Below, in pieces: positions 33,424 through 42,662 of a stretch of DNA of 64,000 bases. The stretch is from Chitinophaga agri (lineage in GTDB: Bacteria > Bacteroidota > Bacteroidia > Chitinophagales > Chitinophagaceae), in contig NZ_CP048113.1 in assembly GCF_010093065.1 (NCBI RefSeq), positions 5,022,001 to 5,086,000 of the forward strand. The letters run 5' to 3'. The notes beneath the pieces were generated by a model. It was given only the letters and a program-made list of their open reading frames with translations. It made no database searches and was not told the DNA's origin. Within the stretch, counting starts at the first letter, position 1. The number at the start of each line of letters is the position of its first letter. A program made the translations under genes and the position numbers.

Positions 33424-33681
33424 ATGCGTTCTTTTATTGCCTTTCTGGCCTGTACCGGATTTATTGTCTGGGCTCATTCATGTGACAAGAGAATTGTGGG
33501 GGTGAAGATCTATGCTAATAAATCGGGAGAGGACTTATTTAATGACGATCGTTATTCGTCCAATGACATGCTGTACAGACACCCTTACCTGTTTGCTAAT
33601 GCACAGCAACCTGTAGCCCTGGATGCCCTGTTTGTTGATGTTCCGTACGAACATTCCCTGTATTTGTACTCACAAAGATAG
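33424..33681 (+). CDS. Small probable lipoprotein, unknown
   Basis: 85 residues from the ATG at 33424 (a TTG at 33400 is in frame but less likely because the signal peptide begins at 33424). An N-terminal hydrophobic helix (RSFIAFLACTGFIVWAHSC) ends at a Cys that could be lipidated, although the lipobox is imperfect. The rest is charged, with DLFNDDRYSSNDMLYRHPYLF. 30 bp after the barrel gene, likely in the same transcript. No family recognised. Confidence 0.6.
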   Translation: MRSFIAFLACTGFIVWAHSCDKRIVGVKIYANKSGEDLFNDDRYSSNDMLYRHPYLFANAQQPVALDALFVDVPYEHSLYLYSQR

Positions 33682-33733
33682 GCCACTGCTCATCTTTAAG
33701 TTCCATTTAACATTACGCCCGGGGCACATCCGG

Positions 33734-33758
33734 ACATTACCATTATATTTGGTAATGT
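33734..33758 (+). promoter_or_regulatory. Dyad flanking the -7 element of the M16 gene
   Basis: ACATTACC (33734-33741) and GGTAATGT (33751-33758) are perfect arms around TATATTTG (33744-33751), a consensus -7 element 33 bp before the M16 start. A T-rich tail follows (TTATTTTATTTT), so the hairpin could also end the preceding transcript. No TTG at the expected distance. Confidence 0.5.
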
Positions 33759-33783
33759 TTATTTTATTTTCAAAAACCAATTC

Positions 33784-36732
33784 ATGAACCTCATTAAAAA
33801 AGCAATCTGTCTATTGCTGCTAGCCTGTTCTATGTCTACAATGGCGGGCGCACAACAAAAGAAGTACGAATGGAAAGAGGGCACATCGGGAGGATATACT
33901 TACAAGTATATCGTAAATGATCCTATGAAGGCTCGCTTCTACACACTGAAAAACGGTCTTACTGTCATCCTTTCAGAAAACAAAAAAGACCCACGTATCC
34001 AGACCCTGATCGGTACACGCGCGGGTAGTAACAATGATCCGGCTGACCATACTGGGCTGGCGCATTACCTGGAACACCTGTTGTTCAAAGGTACCCAGCA
34101 GTACGGTTCCCTGGACTGGTCTAAGGAAAAACCTTACCTGGACCAGATCGAAGGCTTGTATGATACTTATAATCATACCACCGACGCCGGTGCCCGCAAA
34201 GCTGTCTATCACAAAATTGACAGCGTTTCAGGTCTGGCTGCAAAGTATGCCATCGCCAACGAGTACGACAAAATGATGTCAGGTATGGGTGCCCAGGGTA
34301 CCAATGCACATACCTGGGTGGAAGAAACTATTTACGAAGAAGATATCCCTTCTAACGTTGTGGACAAATTCCTGGCTGTACAGGCAGAAAGATTTAAAGA
34401 CCCGGTATTCCGCCTGTTCCATACAGAGCTGGAAGCGGTGTACGAAGAAAAGAACAGAGGTCTGGACAACGACGGCCGTAAATCTTACGAGCTGATGTTA
34501 TCGTCCCTGTTCCCTACGCATAACTATGGTCAGCAAAGCACCATCGGCACAGTAGAGCACCTGAAAAATCCGAATCTGAAAGTGATCCGCGATTTCTATA
34601 ACGCCTATTATGTGCCAGGTAACATGGCGATCGTCATGGCTGGTGATCTGGATGCTGACCAGGTTATCAAACAGATAGACAAAGCCTTCTCTTACATGCA
34701 GCCTAAGCCGGTAAAGGAGTATAAAGCGCCGGTGGAGAAACCGATGACTGCTCCTATTGTAAAAGAAGTATTTGGTCCTGATGCAGAGAACGTGATGATC
34801 GCGTTCCGTATGCCAGGTGCACTGGATGTGAAATCCACTGTATTACTGTCAGTGATCTCTGAAGTACTGAGTAACGGTAAAGCCGGTTTACTTGACCTTA
34901 ATATCAATAAGCAGCAGAAAGTCCTGAAATCCGGTGCAAGCGTACTAGGGTGGAAAGACTACTCTGTATTTATGCTGAGCGGCAACGCCAAACAGGGACA
35001 GACACTGGAAGAAGTAAAAGATCTGCTACTCGGTCAGCTGGAAATCCTGAAGAAAGGTGAGTTTGACGAATCAATGGTGAAGGCTATTGTGAACAATGCT
35101 AAACTGGCTGAACTGACTGGCCTGGAAAGCAACAGCACACGTGCTAACGCTCTGATGGACGGCTTCATCAAGCACAGGGGAAAGAACTGGCAGACAGATG
35201 TCTCTTTCGTGGATGACATGGGTAAGGTGACCAAACAGCAGATTGTAGATTTTGCCAATAAATACCTAAATAACAACTATGTACTGCTGTACAAACGTAA
35301 AGGTGAAGACAAGAATATCCAGAAAGTAGAGAAACCTGCCATCACGCCTGTAGAGGTAAACCGTGAAGCCCAGTCTGCTTTCCTGAAACAGGTGAATGAA
35401 ATGCCTGCTACCGGTATCAAGCCGCTGTGGCTGGACTATGATAAAGATATCCAGAAAGGTAAACTGGGTAATGCAGACGTGCTGTATGTGCAAAACAAAG
35501 ACAATGGTCTTTTCCGTTTGTACTACCGTTTTGAAATGGGTAGCTGGAACAATAAACTGTATCCACTGGCAGCACAGTATCTGCAGTTCCTGGGAACTGA
35601 CAAGTATACCACTGAGCAGATCAGTAAGGAGTTTTACAACATTGCCTGTAACTTTAACTTGTCAACAGGTACCGATGCGACCACTATCACGATCAGTGGT
35701 CTGCAGGAAAACTTTGATAAAGCGGTGGCACTGTTTGAGCACCTGCTGAAAAACTGCCAGCCAAATGAACAGGCACTCGCTGCGCTGAAAGGCCGTATCG
35801 GTAAGAGCCGTTCTGATGCTAAGCTGAATAAAGGTAACATCCTGAAAGGGCTGGCAAGCTTCGCTATGTACGGTGACAAGAATCCGTTTAATAATCAGCT
35901 GAGCCAGGGCGATCTCGATGGGGTGACTGCACAACAGCTGGTGGACATTTTGCATGATCTGCCTACCTATCAGCATACAGTGATCTACTATGGCCCGCAA
36001 ACACTGGACGCTGCTATCGCTGATATCAGCAAGCAACACCAGGTGCCGGCATCTCCAAAAGCAATACCTGCTGCTGTGAAATTTGAAAAGATCTCTCAGG
36101 ATAAAAACCGGGTACTGTTCACCAATTATGACATGGTACAGTCAGAAGTGAACTGGATCAGGAATGCGGGCACCTATAATGCAGAGAACACTGCACTGGT
36201 AAGCGTGTTCAACGGTTACTTCGGTGGCAACATGGGTTCTATCGTATTCCAGACTATCCGTGAGTCTAAAGCACTGGCTTATTCTACCTATGCATATTAT
36301 GCAGCGCCTGAAAAGAAAGACGGTCGCTATTCTGTAGTAGCATACGTGGGCAGCCAGGCCGATAAAATGAACGATGCTGTGAACGGTATGAATGAGCTGC
36401 TGAATGATATGCCTCGTTCTGACAAAGGATTTCAAACAGCAAAACAGAGTCTGAAACAGGATATCGAAACTGAGCGTATTACGCAGGACGGTATCATTTT
36501 CAGTTATCTGGCAGCGAAGAAACTGGGACTGGATACTGACTACCGTAAAACGGTATACGCACAGATCGACGGTATCACCTACGATAATGTGAAACAGTTC
36601 CACGATCAGAACATTGCTAACAAGCCATATACATACTGTATCCTGGCTTCTGAAAAGAAAGTAAATGCTGACGATCTGAAGAAGTATGGCGACGTAAAAG
36701 TTGTTACACTGGAAGAGATTTTCGGTTACTAA
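33784..36732 (+). CDS. M16 family zinc metallopeptidase (pitrilysin-like)
   Basis: 982 residues, signal peptide ending near AGAQ (residue 24). Two M16 halves in one chain: the first is catalytic, with the inverted zinc motif HYLEH (HTGLAHYLEHLLFKGT) and the downstream Glu in LEAVYEEKNRG; the second half (from about 530) has the same fold without the motif, as expected in M16 pairs. Periplasmic or surface peptidase of unknown substrate. Its own promoter region contains the ACATTACC/GGTAATGT dyad. Followed by a terminator. Confidence 0.92.
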   Translation: MNLIKKAICLLLLACSMSTMAGAQQKKYEWKEGTSGGYTYKYIVNDPMKARFYTLKNGLTVILSENKKDPRIQTLIGTRAGSNNDPADHTGLAHYLEHLLFKGTQQYGSLDWSKEKPYLDQIEGLYDTYNHTTDAGARKAVYHKIDSVSGLAAKYAIANEYDKMMSGMGAQGTNAHTWVEETIYEEDIPSNVVDKFLAVQAERFKDPVFRLFHTELEAVYEEKNRGLDNDGRKSYELMLSSLFPTHNYGQQSTIGTVEHLKNPNLKVIRDFYNAYYVPGNMAIVMAGDLDADQVIKQIDKAFSYMQPKPVKEYKAPVEKPMTAPIVKEVFGPDAENVMIAFRMPGALDVKSTVLLSVISEVLSNGKAGLLDLNINKQQKVLKSGASVLGWKDYSVFMLSGNAKQGQTLEEVKDLLLGQLEILKKGEFDESMVKAIVNNAKLAELTGLESNSTRANALMDGFIKHRGKNWQTDVSFVDDMGKVTKQQIVDFANKYLNNNYVLLYKRKGEDKNIQKVEKPAITPVEVNREAQSAFLKQVNEMPATGIKPLWLDYDKDIQKGKLGNADVLYVQNKDNGLFRLYYRFEMGSWNNKLYPLAAQYLQFLGTDKYTTEQISKEFYNIACNFNLSTGTDATTITISGLQENFDKAVALFEHLLKNCQPNEQALAALKGRIGKSRSDAKLNKGNILKGLASFAMYGDKNPFNNQLSQGDLDGVTAQQLVDILHDLPTYQHTVIYYGPQTLDAAIADISKQHQVPASPKAIPAAVKFEKISQDKNRVLFTNYDMVQSEVNWIRNAGTYNAENTALVSVFNGYFGGNMGSIVFQTIRESKALAYSTYAYYAAPEKKDGRYSVVAYVGSQADKMNDAVNGMNELLNDMPRSDKGFQTAKQSLKQDIETERITQDGIIFSYLAAKKLGLDTDYRKTVYAQIDGITYDNVKQFHDQNIANKPYTYCILASEKKVNADDLKKYGDVKVVTLEEIFGY

Positions 36733-36756
36733 TGTTATAGCGGTTCAGCCGTCATA

Positions 36757-36822
36757 AAAAGAACCATCCGGGGTCCATTCAGCGCTCATCTGAATGGAAA
36801 TTCCGGATGGTTCTTTATTTTT
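36757..36822 (+). terminator. Terminator of the M16 gene
   Basis: Outer stem AAAGAACCATCCGG / CCGGATGGTTCTTT and inner stem TCCATTCAG / CTGAATGGA, followed by TTTATTTTTG. The TATTTTTG at 36816-36823 in this tail is also a possible -7 element for the following gene, which suggests overlap of the two signals. Confidence 0.85.
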
Positions 36823-36896
36823 GCGGTCTAAATTTTTAGTGGCTGCAATAATGAATTGACAGTCAACGTTAACTAATCTGGAAAATCCCTGTGACA

Positions 36897-37469
36897 ATGA
36901 ATCGCTATTGCTTGTTGATGCTCCTGGTGCTGACTGTGACCGTATCAGGATTTACTTTTAAGAACGGTGACGAAGACCATTTATATACCGTTAAAATACA
37001 CCCGGGGGATATTGATCCGAACAAGGTATTTCTGCTGATAGATAAGAGCGATTACCGGATGTATTTGTACGAAGATGTAAAGTTGAGAAAGATCTATAAA
37101 GTGGTCTTTGGCAATCCCGATCAGTCCGACAAACGTCAGGAGGGAGATCGTCTGACTCCTGAAGGTACTTTCCATATACTTAGTAAAAGATTAGATAAGT
37201 CCTGGAACCGTTTTATGTTGCTGGACTATCCCAATGAAGATTCCTGGAATAAATTCTATGATCTGCAGGACGCTGGTAAGTTGCCTAAAACAGCAACGCC
37301 TGGTGGCGGTATTGGTATCCATGGCGTGGAGTGGAATTCCGGTATCAGGGATAACTATGTTGAAGGTCGTATTAACTGGACATTGGGCTGTATCAGTATG
37401 AAGAACAACGATGTCAGTGAACTTTATGAAATTATCAAAGTAGGAACGCCTGTTGTGATAAGGAAATAA
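36897..37469 (+). CDS. YkuD-type L,D-transpeptidase
   Basis: 190 residues from the ATG at 36897 (GTG at 36891 is an alternative). Signal peptide about 1-20. The YkuD domain is visible: VFLLIDKSDYRMYLYEDVKLRKIYKVVFG, LTPEGTFHI, then IGIHGVEW and the catalytic NWTLGCISM with His upstream and Cys in GCI. L,D-transpeptidases make 3-3 peptidoglycan crosslinks or attach proteins to peptidoglycan; which of these applies is not decided by sequence. Single gene with its own terminator. Confidence 0.9.
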   Translation: MNRYCLLMLLVLTVTVSGFTFKNGDEDHLYTVKIHPGDIDPNKVFLLIDKSDYRMYLYEDVKLRKIYKVVFGNPDQSDKRQEGDRLTPEGTFHILSKRLDKSWNRFMLLDYPNEDSWNKFYDLQDAGKLPKTATPGGGIGIHGVEWNSGIRDNYVEGRINWTLGCISMKNNDVSELYEIIKVGTPVVIRK

Positions 37470-37677
37470 TATTGGCTGTTATCGCAGCACACACACCCCT
37501 GTATTGCACATTGCAGTGCGCATATTTACCTTTATTGTAAGAAACGCATTTGAAGATCTTACATGCTATTCATGATTAAACACAGTGCCACTATAGTCTT
37601 TAACCCGGAGCATTGTAGTGATGGCAGGCAATAGTCTGTTATCATGAACTATCATAAAGGCGGGTATTGGTCTTGTG

Positions 37678-37713
37678 AAGCACACTTCATTCGGGTGGAG
37701 TGTGCTTTTTTTT
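37678..37713 (+). terminator. Terminator of the L,D-transpeptidase gene
   Basis: Stem AAGCACACTTCA / TGGAGTGTGCTT (one G-U pair), loop of six, followed by eight T. It lies 200 bp after the stop. The intervening 37470-37672 contains nothing I can identify. Confidence 0.8.
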
Positions 37714-37718
37714 GCTTG

Positions 37719-38663
37719 TTACTGAAGGAATGACTTTACAGCAGCCTTCCATTTTTCACCTTCATTTCTGCAGAATGACTGATGTCCTGATCGCTCAAAA
37801 GTGACCAGGCGTTTCTGACTGGTACCCAGTTGACGGAAAACAGTTTTAGTCTCCTGCTGTGTTACACGGTTATCATGTTTTCCCCAGCACATCAAAGCCG
37901 GCATCTTAATCTGTTTTCCATAATCTGCCGGATTATGACTGAATCCCCAGAAACCATTTTCGATACCTCCCCAGAAAGTCAGGATTTCAGATAGTGGAGA
38001 CCCTGGCAGATGTACAGCACGCATCCTGCTTTTTACAGCGTCTGTCAGTGTTGCAAAAGGACATTCGAGTATCACTTTATCTGGTTGCAGATGATAGGTA
38101 GGAACTGCACGAAGAATAGCGGCCGCCCCCATGCTGACGCCCCAGAGGATAATGTGTTTTTCATCTTTTTGCTGTACGAAGTTGTAGGCCAGCAGGACAT
38201 CTTCCGCTTCTTTGTAACCAACAGTGCAAACATTCCCCTCGCTATTGCCGTGTGCGCGGAAATCCATTAGCAATGTATTATAGCCCAGTTGGCGGAAATA
38301 GGCTGCCTCGGGAATAGGGCCGTCTTTGCCGCCGTTGTAACCATGGAACAGGATAACAGTACCCTTCGCATTCGCGAGGGGCATCCACCAGCCTTCAAGT
38401 TGGAGTCCATTGGATGTTTGCAGATGGATCGTTTCGTAGGGAACTTCAGGTTTATTACTGATCGTTGATTTAGAAAGCCGTACACCAAACAGTACCATCT
38501 TCGCTTTTTCTCCAGCGTTCATTTGTTCCGGGCGTTGGTGTTTATTATGAAATGTACCCGCGTCATAAAAGTGAGTGAATTTCCAGGCATGGAAGGCCGC
38601 TACAATATTCAGCAATAGGAAGAGTACAAGGATAATGCGAAGGGCGCGTTTGAGAAACTTCAT
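37719..38663 (-). CDS. Alpha/beta hydrolase with N-terminal membrane anchor
   Basis: 314 residues. A hydrophobic segment at about 8-27 (uncleaved signal anchor) is followed by a serine-hydrolase fold: oxyanion HGYNGG, nucleophile in GVSMGAA (S at the G-x-S-x-G elbow), acid in the LMCWGKHDNRV segment and His in ERSGHQSF. The fold resembles the S33/BAAT-like esterase families. Substrate unknown. Upstream on the same strand lie the SusD-like gene and its terminator. Confidence 0.88.
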   Translation of the reverse strand: MKFLKRALRIILVLFLLLNIVAAFHAWKFTHFYDAGTFHNKHQRPEQMNAGEKAKMVLFGVRLSKSTISNKPEVPYETIHLQTSNGLQLEGWWMPLANAKGTVILFHGYNGGKDGPIPEAAYFRQLGYNTLLMDFRAHGNSEGNVCTVGYKEAEDVLLAYNFVQQKDEKHIILWGVSMGAAAILRAVPTYHLQPDKVILECPFATLTDAVKSRMRAVHLPGSPLSEILTFWGGIENGFWGFSHNPADYGKQIKMPALMCWGKHDNRVTQQETKTVFRQLGTSQKRLVTFERSGHQSFCRNEGEKWKAAVKSFLQ

Positions 38664-38679
38664 GTAGTAAAAGTAAATA

Positions 38680-38712
38680 AAAAGCGGATGCTCCTAAAGG
38701 ACATCCGCTTTT
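38680..38712 (-). terminator. Terminator of the SusD-like gene
   Basis: AAAAGCGGATG (38680-38690) / CATCCGCTTTT (38702-38712), 11 bp, loop 11, T-run on the minus strand. Confidence 0.85.
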
Positions 38713-38732
38713 GTTATTTATGAGCAGTGCGA

Positions 38733-40352
38733 TTAGTTGTAGCCTGCGTTTTGTGTCATGTTTGGATAGTTATTAAGATAGTTGGCGGGGATGGGCATCA
38801 GGTTATGATGATCTTTGTATCCTTTGCTACCCAGCACCTCTTTGGCCTGATTAGTCAGTACAAGGAATGCATAACGGAAACCTTCACGATATAATTCCTC
38901 TTTGTATAGCGTGCCGAGTTCAGCTATCGCTTCATCCATGTTCTTTGGATAAATAGCTGCTTTTTTGCTACGTGCACGAATAGCATTGATAACACTGGTA
39001 GAACCGTCAAGGTCATTCATCATTACCTTGCCATAACCACTTAACAGCAATGTTTCTGTGTAGCGGATTATCGGGCAGAAATTGACTTTGTTATTACCAC
39101 GAACAAAATATGTTTTAAACGGCTCGTATAAATTTCTTGAAATGTTCCATATCACCTCACTATTAGCAGGGGAGTCAAATATGGCAGCGGGATCAGCCAG
39201 GGAGAAGCCTTTCGAACTGATGACAGCATTAGTATGCTCGATCAGTGCCTCTATGTCACTTTCCTGAAATGCCAGTCGTGCGAGTAACATATGTGCAGTA
39301 TAACTAGTGATCTGCCATTGCTTTTCTGATGAATTTACAGCAGGAAGTGCGGGCAATGCATCGGTGAGTTCTTTTTTGATGTAGGCTCTGGTGTCCTGCA
39401 GTGATTTACGCGTTAGATCCGGATTGACAATTCTGCCATCAATGGTGGGGATACCACCAAAATACGTTTGGAGGGTCAGGTAGATATACGCACGTAAAGC
39501 TTTGATCTGGGCAGTTGTCTCCGGATATTTAACCTGCATTCTGTCAAGGCTGATCTGCAGTGTATTCAGGCGCGTGATATTGTAATACGATGATACCCAA
39601 ACATTACTGATCTGGCTATTATAAGCATTAAAAGTAAAGTTGTCGAGCTCGCACCAGTCAGGCAGATTGCTACAGTCAGCATCGTCACTTAGCATGCCAT
39701 CCAGTATATTAATTATTTGGGTGACTGAATTAATATTTGTGGCTGTATATGACAGTTCGGATTCTATTTCAGATAGAAGCTTATATAAAGTGCTTTCATA
39801 ATTGGATTTGAATCCGATGATAACCGAGTGTTCAATCGATGCTCCTTCCTGGAGTGCCACACTGTCGAACGGAGCTTCAGCCACATCATTCCCATTGATT
39901 ATCATGTCCATGTTCAAATCTTTGAAACGGAAGTCGCCGGGGTGCGCGCCTGCCTGAAACGGTGTTTCAGGAGCAGTTATTTCTTTTTCTGTCTGGAAAA
40001 GAGAGTCAGCCACCATTGTATGTCCTTTGCCATCGTCCCAGGTATTTGTTTTGTCACCGTCAAATGCAACAATGTAGTAGGTACCAGGAGCCGCTGATTT
40101 AAATTCGGCAACACCAAAGATGTTGACTTTGGCAGTATAGGCTGGTTTTTTATTCAGGTAGTCTTTGCGGGTGGAGAATAACTGGACAGTGGCCTGTTGT
40201 GATTCAGTGCCTTTGGGCATTCCGGGGTACCATTTTGCACCATCCCATACGGTGATACGCAATGACGAGGTGGCGGGCGCTACAGGTTCTTCTTTGTCTT
40301 TTTTACAGGCAAACAAGCCGCATAGCAATACAGGGAACAGTAATTTTTTCAT
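38733..40352 (-). CDS. SusD-like outer-membrane lipoprotein without SusC neighbour
   Basis: 539 residues. Lipobox LFAC (Cys16). Residues about 20-160 form a beta-rich N-terminal region with an Ig-like/FN3 appearance (SLRITVWDGAKWYPG, AAPGTYYIVAFDG), unusual for SusD. From about 190 the RagB/SusD pattern appears: helical TPR-like repeats (LRAYIYLTLQTYFGGIPTIDGR, the motif of SusD), and the C-terminal segment ... EELYREGFRYAFLVLTNQ with PIPANYLNNYPNMTQNAGY, typical of the family end. SusD binds glycans at the cell surface as part of SusC/D import. No TonB-dependent SusC gene is in the window. Two dyads lie upstream. Confidence 0.8.
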   Translation of the reverse strand: MKKLLFPVLLCGLFACKKDKEEPVAPATSSLRITVWDGAKWYPGMPKGTESQQATVQLFSTRKDYLNKKPAYTAKVNIFGVAEFKSAAPGTYYIVAFDGDKTNTWDDGKGHTMVADSLFQTEKEITAPETPFQAGAHPGDFRFKDLNMDMIINGNDVAEAPFDSVALQEGASIEHSVIIGFKSNYESTLYKLLSEIESELSYTATNINSVTQIINILDGMLSDDADCSNLPDWCELDNFTFNAYNSQISNVWVSSYYNITRLNTLQISLDRMQVKYPETTAQIKALRAYIYLTLQTYFGGIPTIDGRIVNPDLTRKSLQDTRAYIKKELTDALPALPAVNSSEKQWQITSYTAHMLLARLAFQESDIEALIEHTNAVISSKGFSLADPAAIFDSPANSEVIWNISRNLYEPFKTYFVRGNNKVNFCPIIRYTETLLLSGYGKVMMNDLDGSTSVINAIRARSKKAAIYPKNMDEAIAELGTLYKEELYREGFRYAFLVLTNQAKEVLGSKGYKDHHNLMPIPANYLNNYPNMTQNAGYN

Positions 40353-40362
40353 GGGTAAAATT

Positions 40363-40377
40363 TTGTACGTCGTACAA
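40363..40377. promoter_or_regulatory. 15-bp dyad before the SusD-like gene
   Basis: TTGTACG-T-CGTACAA is a perfect palindrome with its last base only 11 bp before the SusD-like start codon. It overlaps TACCATTG (40375-40382 on the minus strand), a near-consensus -7 element. An operator is possible; a leader hairpin is an alternative. Confidence 0.55.
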
Positions 40378-40425
40378 TGGTATGGTATATCAGGTTTAAT
40401 TGATTACTACTTTATCACATGGGTT

Positions 40426-40442
40426 ACGTCATCACATGACGT
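40426..40442. promoter_or_regulatory. 17-bp dyad between acs and the SusD-like gene
   Basis: ACGTCAT-CAC-ATGACGT, perfect 7-bp arms with a 3-bp spacer. It shares ACGTC with the neighbouring dyad. Confidence 0.5.
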
Positions 40443-40475
40443 GTTGGGCATCTCGGTTTCCGTGGTGCAAGAATA

Positions 40476-40505
40476 CAAAAAAAGGGCTGAAACATTCAGC
40501 CCTTT
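40476..40505 (-). terminator. Terminator of acs
   Basis: AAAGGGCTGAA (40481-ish) / TTCAGCCCTTT with a short loop and T-run on the minus strand. Confidence 0.85.
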
Positions 40506-40539
40506 AGATAATATGAGTGTTAGTACGTGTTAAAATTTG

Positions 40540-42453
40540 TTAAAGTCTGCCTCTCTTGATCTCCTCTACAACAACAGGATCGAGCAGGGTAGAAATATCA
40601 CCCAGGTTGTCCAGTTCTCCTTCAGCGATCTTACGGAGGATACGGCGCATGATCTTACCGGAACGTGTTTTTGGTAATCCACTTACAAACTGGATCTTAT
40701 CCGGTTTGGCTATCGGGCCAATGATCCGGGAAACCGTTTGCAGGATATCTTTTTTGGTCAGTTCAGGATCATGCGTCTGTCTTTCGGTGATGACATATGC
40801 ATAAATGCCTTGCCCTTTGATGTCGTGCGGATAACCCACTACAGCACTTTCGACTACGCCGGCGTGCATGTTAATGGCGTTTTCTACTTCAGCAGTACCG
40901 ATACGGTGGCCGCTCACGTTGAGTACATCATCTACGCGGCCAGTGATGCGGTAGTAACCGTCTTCATCCCGGAGACAGCCGTCGCCGGTGAAGTAGAGGT
41001 TCTCGTAGGTGGCGAAGTAGGTGGTACGGCAACGTTCATGATCGCCATAGGTAGTACGCAGCATACCTGGCCATGGGAATTTTATACAGAGGTTGCCATT
41101 CACATTATTACCAGTTACTTCTTTACCTGTTTCATCCACCAGTATTGGTTGAATACCTGGCAGTGGGAGCGTGGCGTATCCTGGTTTCTCTTTGGTGATG
41201 CCGGCAATGGGTGTGATCATGATACCACCGGTTTCTGTTTGCCACCAGGTATCGACAATCGGACAGCGTCCTTTACCAATATGATCTTTGAACCAGTGCC
41301 ATGCTTCTTCGTTGATAGGTTCACCAACGCTACCCAGTTTTCTGAGCGAGCTGAGATCTTTATGATTAACAGGCCCGAGACCGTATCCCATCAGGCTGCG
41401 GATAGCGGTAGGTGCTGTATAAAGAATATTTACCCGGAATTTGTCTACGATAGACCATAAGCGGCCTGCATCAGGATAGGTAGGTACCCCTTCAAACATC
41501 AGGGTGGTAGCGCCTGCACTGAGTGGACCATATATAATATAGCTATGACCAGTGATCCAGCCTACGTCAGCGGTACAGAAGTACACTTCACCCGGCTGAT
41601 ACTGGAAGGTATTGACAAAAGTGTAGTTGGCATATACCATGTAACCACCAACGGTGTGTACAACACCTTTAGGTTTACCCGTAGAGCCGGAAGTATACAG
41701 GATGAAGAGCATGTCTTCTGCATCCATTTCCTCAGCAGGGCAGGGCGGGTTACCCATGGTTTCGACTTGTTTGATCTCATCTTCCCACCACAGGTCGCGA
41801 CCTTTGATCATGCTGACAGGCGTGCGGGTACGCGTACACACGATCACTTTTTTGACGGAAGGGCATCCGATCAGGGCGTCATCAATTACTGATTTGAGCG
41901 GAATATCTTTGTTACCACGGAACGCACCATCGCACGTAATGACAAGGCTGGCCTGTGCATCCTGGATCCTGTCGGCGATAGATTGCGCACTGAAGCCACC
42001 AAAAACAACAGAGTGGATGGCACCGATACGGGCGCAGGCAAGTACTGCGATGGCCAGTTCGGGGATCATACCCATATATATACAAACGCGGTCTCCTTTT
42101 TTTACGCCATTATTCTTCAGCACATTGGCGAACTGACATACTTTATTATAAAGGTCACGGTAAGTAATAACGCGATGGCGTTCTTCAGGATCGTTAGGTT
42201 CCCATATGATGGCAGGCGTGTTGCCAAGCGTGCCGAGGTGACGGTCGAGGCAGTTTTCGGTAATATTGAGTTTCCCGCCTGTGAACCATTTTACATCCGG
42301 ATCTTTGAAGTTCCAATCCAGTACCTTATCCCATTTACGTCGCCAGTAGAAGTGATCTGCCACGTTTGCCCAAAAGCCTTCCGGGTCGATTACGCTCTGC
42401 TGGTACTGCTGTTGATAATCCTCTAAACTCTTGATCTGATACGGATAAGCCAT
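40540..42453 (-). CDS. acs: Acetyl-CoA synthetase (AMP-forming)
   Basis: Makes acetyl-CoA from acetate, ATP and CoA via acetyl-AMP. 637 residues, typical. Seen in order: EGFWANVADHFYWRRKWDKVLDWNF, YTSGSTGKPKGVVHT (P-loop), WWQTETGG, YRITGRVDDVLNVSGHR and the C-terminal acetylation-site motif PKTRSGKIMRR. Promoter about 55 bp upstream; terminator downstream. The SusD-like gene lies after it on the same strand but is separated by that terminator. Confidence 0.97.
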   Translation of the reverse strand: MAYPYQIKSLEDYQQQYQQSVIDPEGFWANVADHFYWRRKWDKVLDWNFKDPDVKWFTGGKLNITENCLDRHLGTLGNTPAIIWEPNDPEERHRVITYRDLYNKVCQFANVLKNNGVKKGDRVCIYMGMIPELAIAVLACARIGAIHSVVFGGFSAQSIADRIQDAQASLVITCDGAFRGNKDIPLKSVIDDALIGCPSVKKVIVCTRTRTPVSMIKGRDLWWEDEIKQVETMGNPPCPAEEMDAEDMLFILYTSGSTGKPKGVVHTVGGYMVYANYTFVNTFQYQPGEVYFCTADVGWITGHSYIIYGPLSAGATTLMFEGVPTYPDAGRLWSIVDKFRVNILYTAPTAIRSLMGYGLGPVNHKDLSSLRKLGSVGEPINEEAWHWFKDHIGKGRCPIVDTWWQTETGGIMITPIAGITKEKPGYATLPLPGIQPILVDETGKEVTGNNVNGNLCIKFPWPGMLRTTYGDHERCRTTYFATYENLYFTGDGCLRDEDGYYRITGRVDDVLNVSGHRIGTAEVENAINMHAGVVESAVVGYPHDIKGQGIYAYVITERQTHDPELTKKDILQTVSRIIGPIAKPDKIQFVSGLPKTRSGKIMRRILRKIAEGELDNLGDISTLLDPVVVEEIKRGRL

Positions 42454-42508
42454 AGCTGCAATCAGTTTTTATTGTTCAATGTAAATAACGTGTTAGCAAT
42501 CTGCAGCT

Positions 42509-42537
42509 TAAATTTAGTAAAAATGGGCAATAGTCAA
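42509..42537 (-). promoter_or_regulatory. Possible promoter of acs
   Basis: TTG (42535-42537), 18 bp, TAAATTTA (42509-42516), seven of eight -7 positions, leader 55 nt. Confidence 0.5.
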
Positions 42538-42662
42538 TAACAAACCTGTATATGTCCTGAATAGTGAAAGATGGGGCCAGGGATTGAGTTTTTCAGCTGG
42601 TCCGGGAGGGGCCCGGGTTAGCATCTAAAGCGCGCATAGGTCATGAGTGTACAGGTGTTTAA

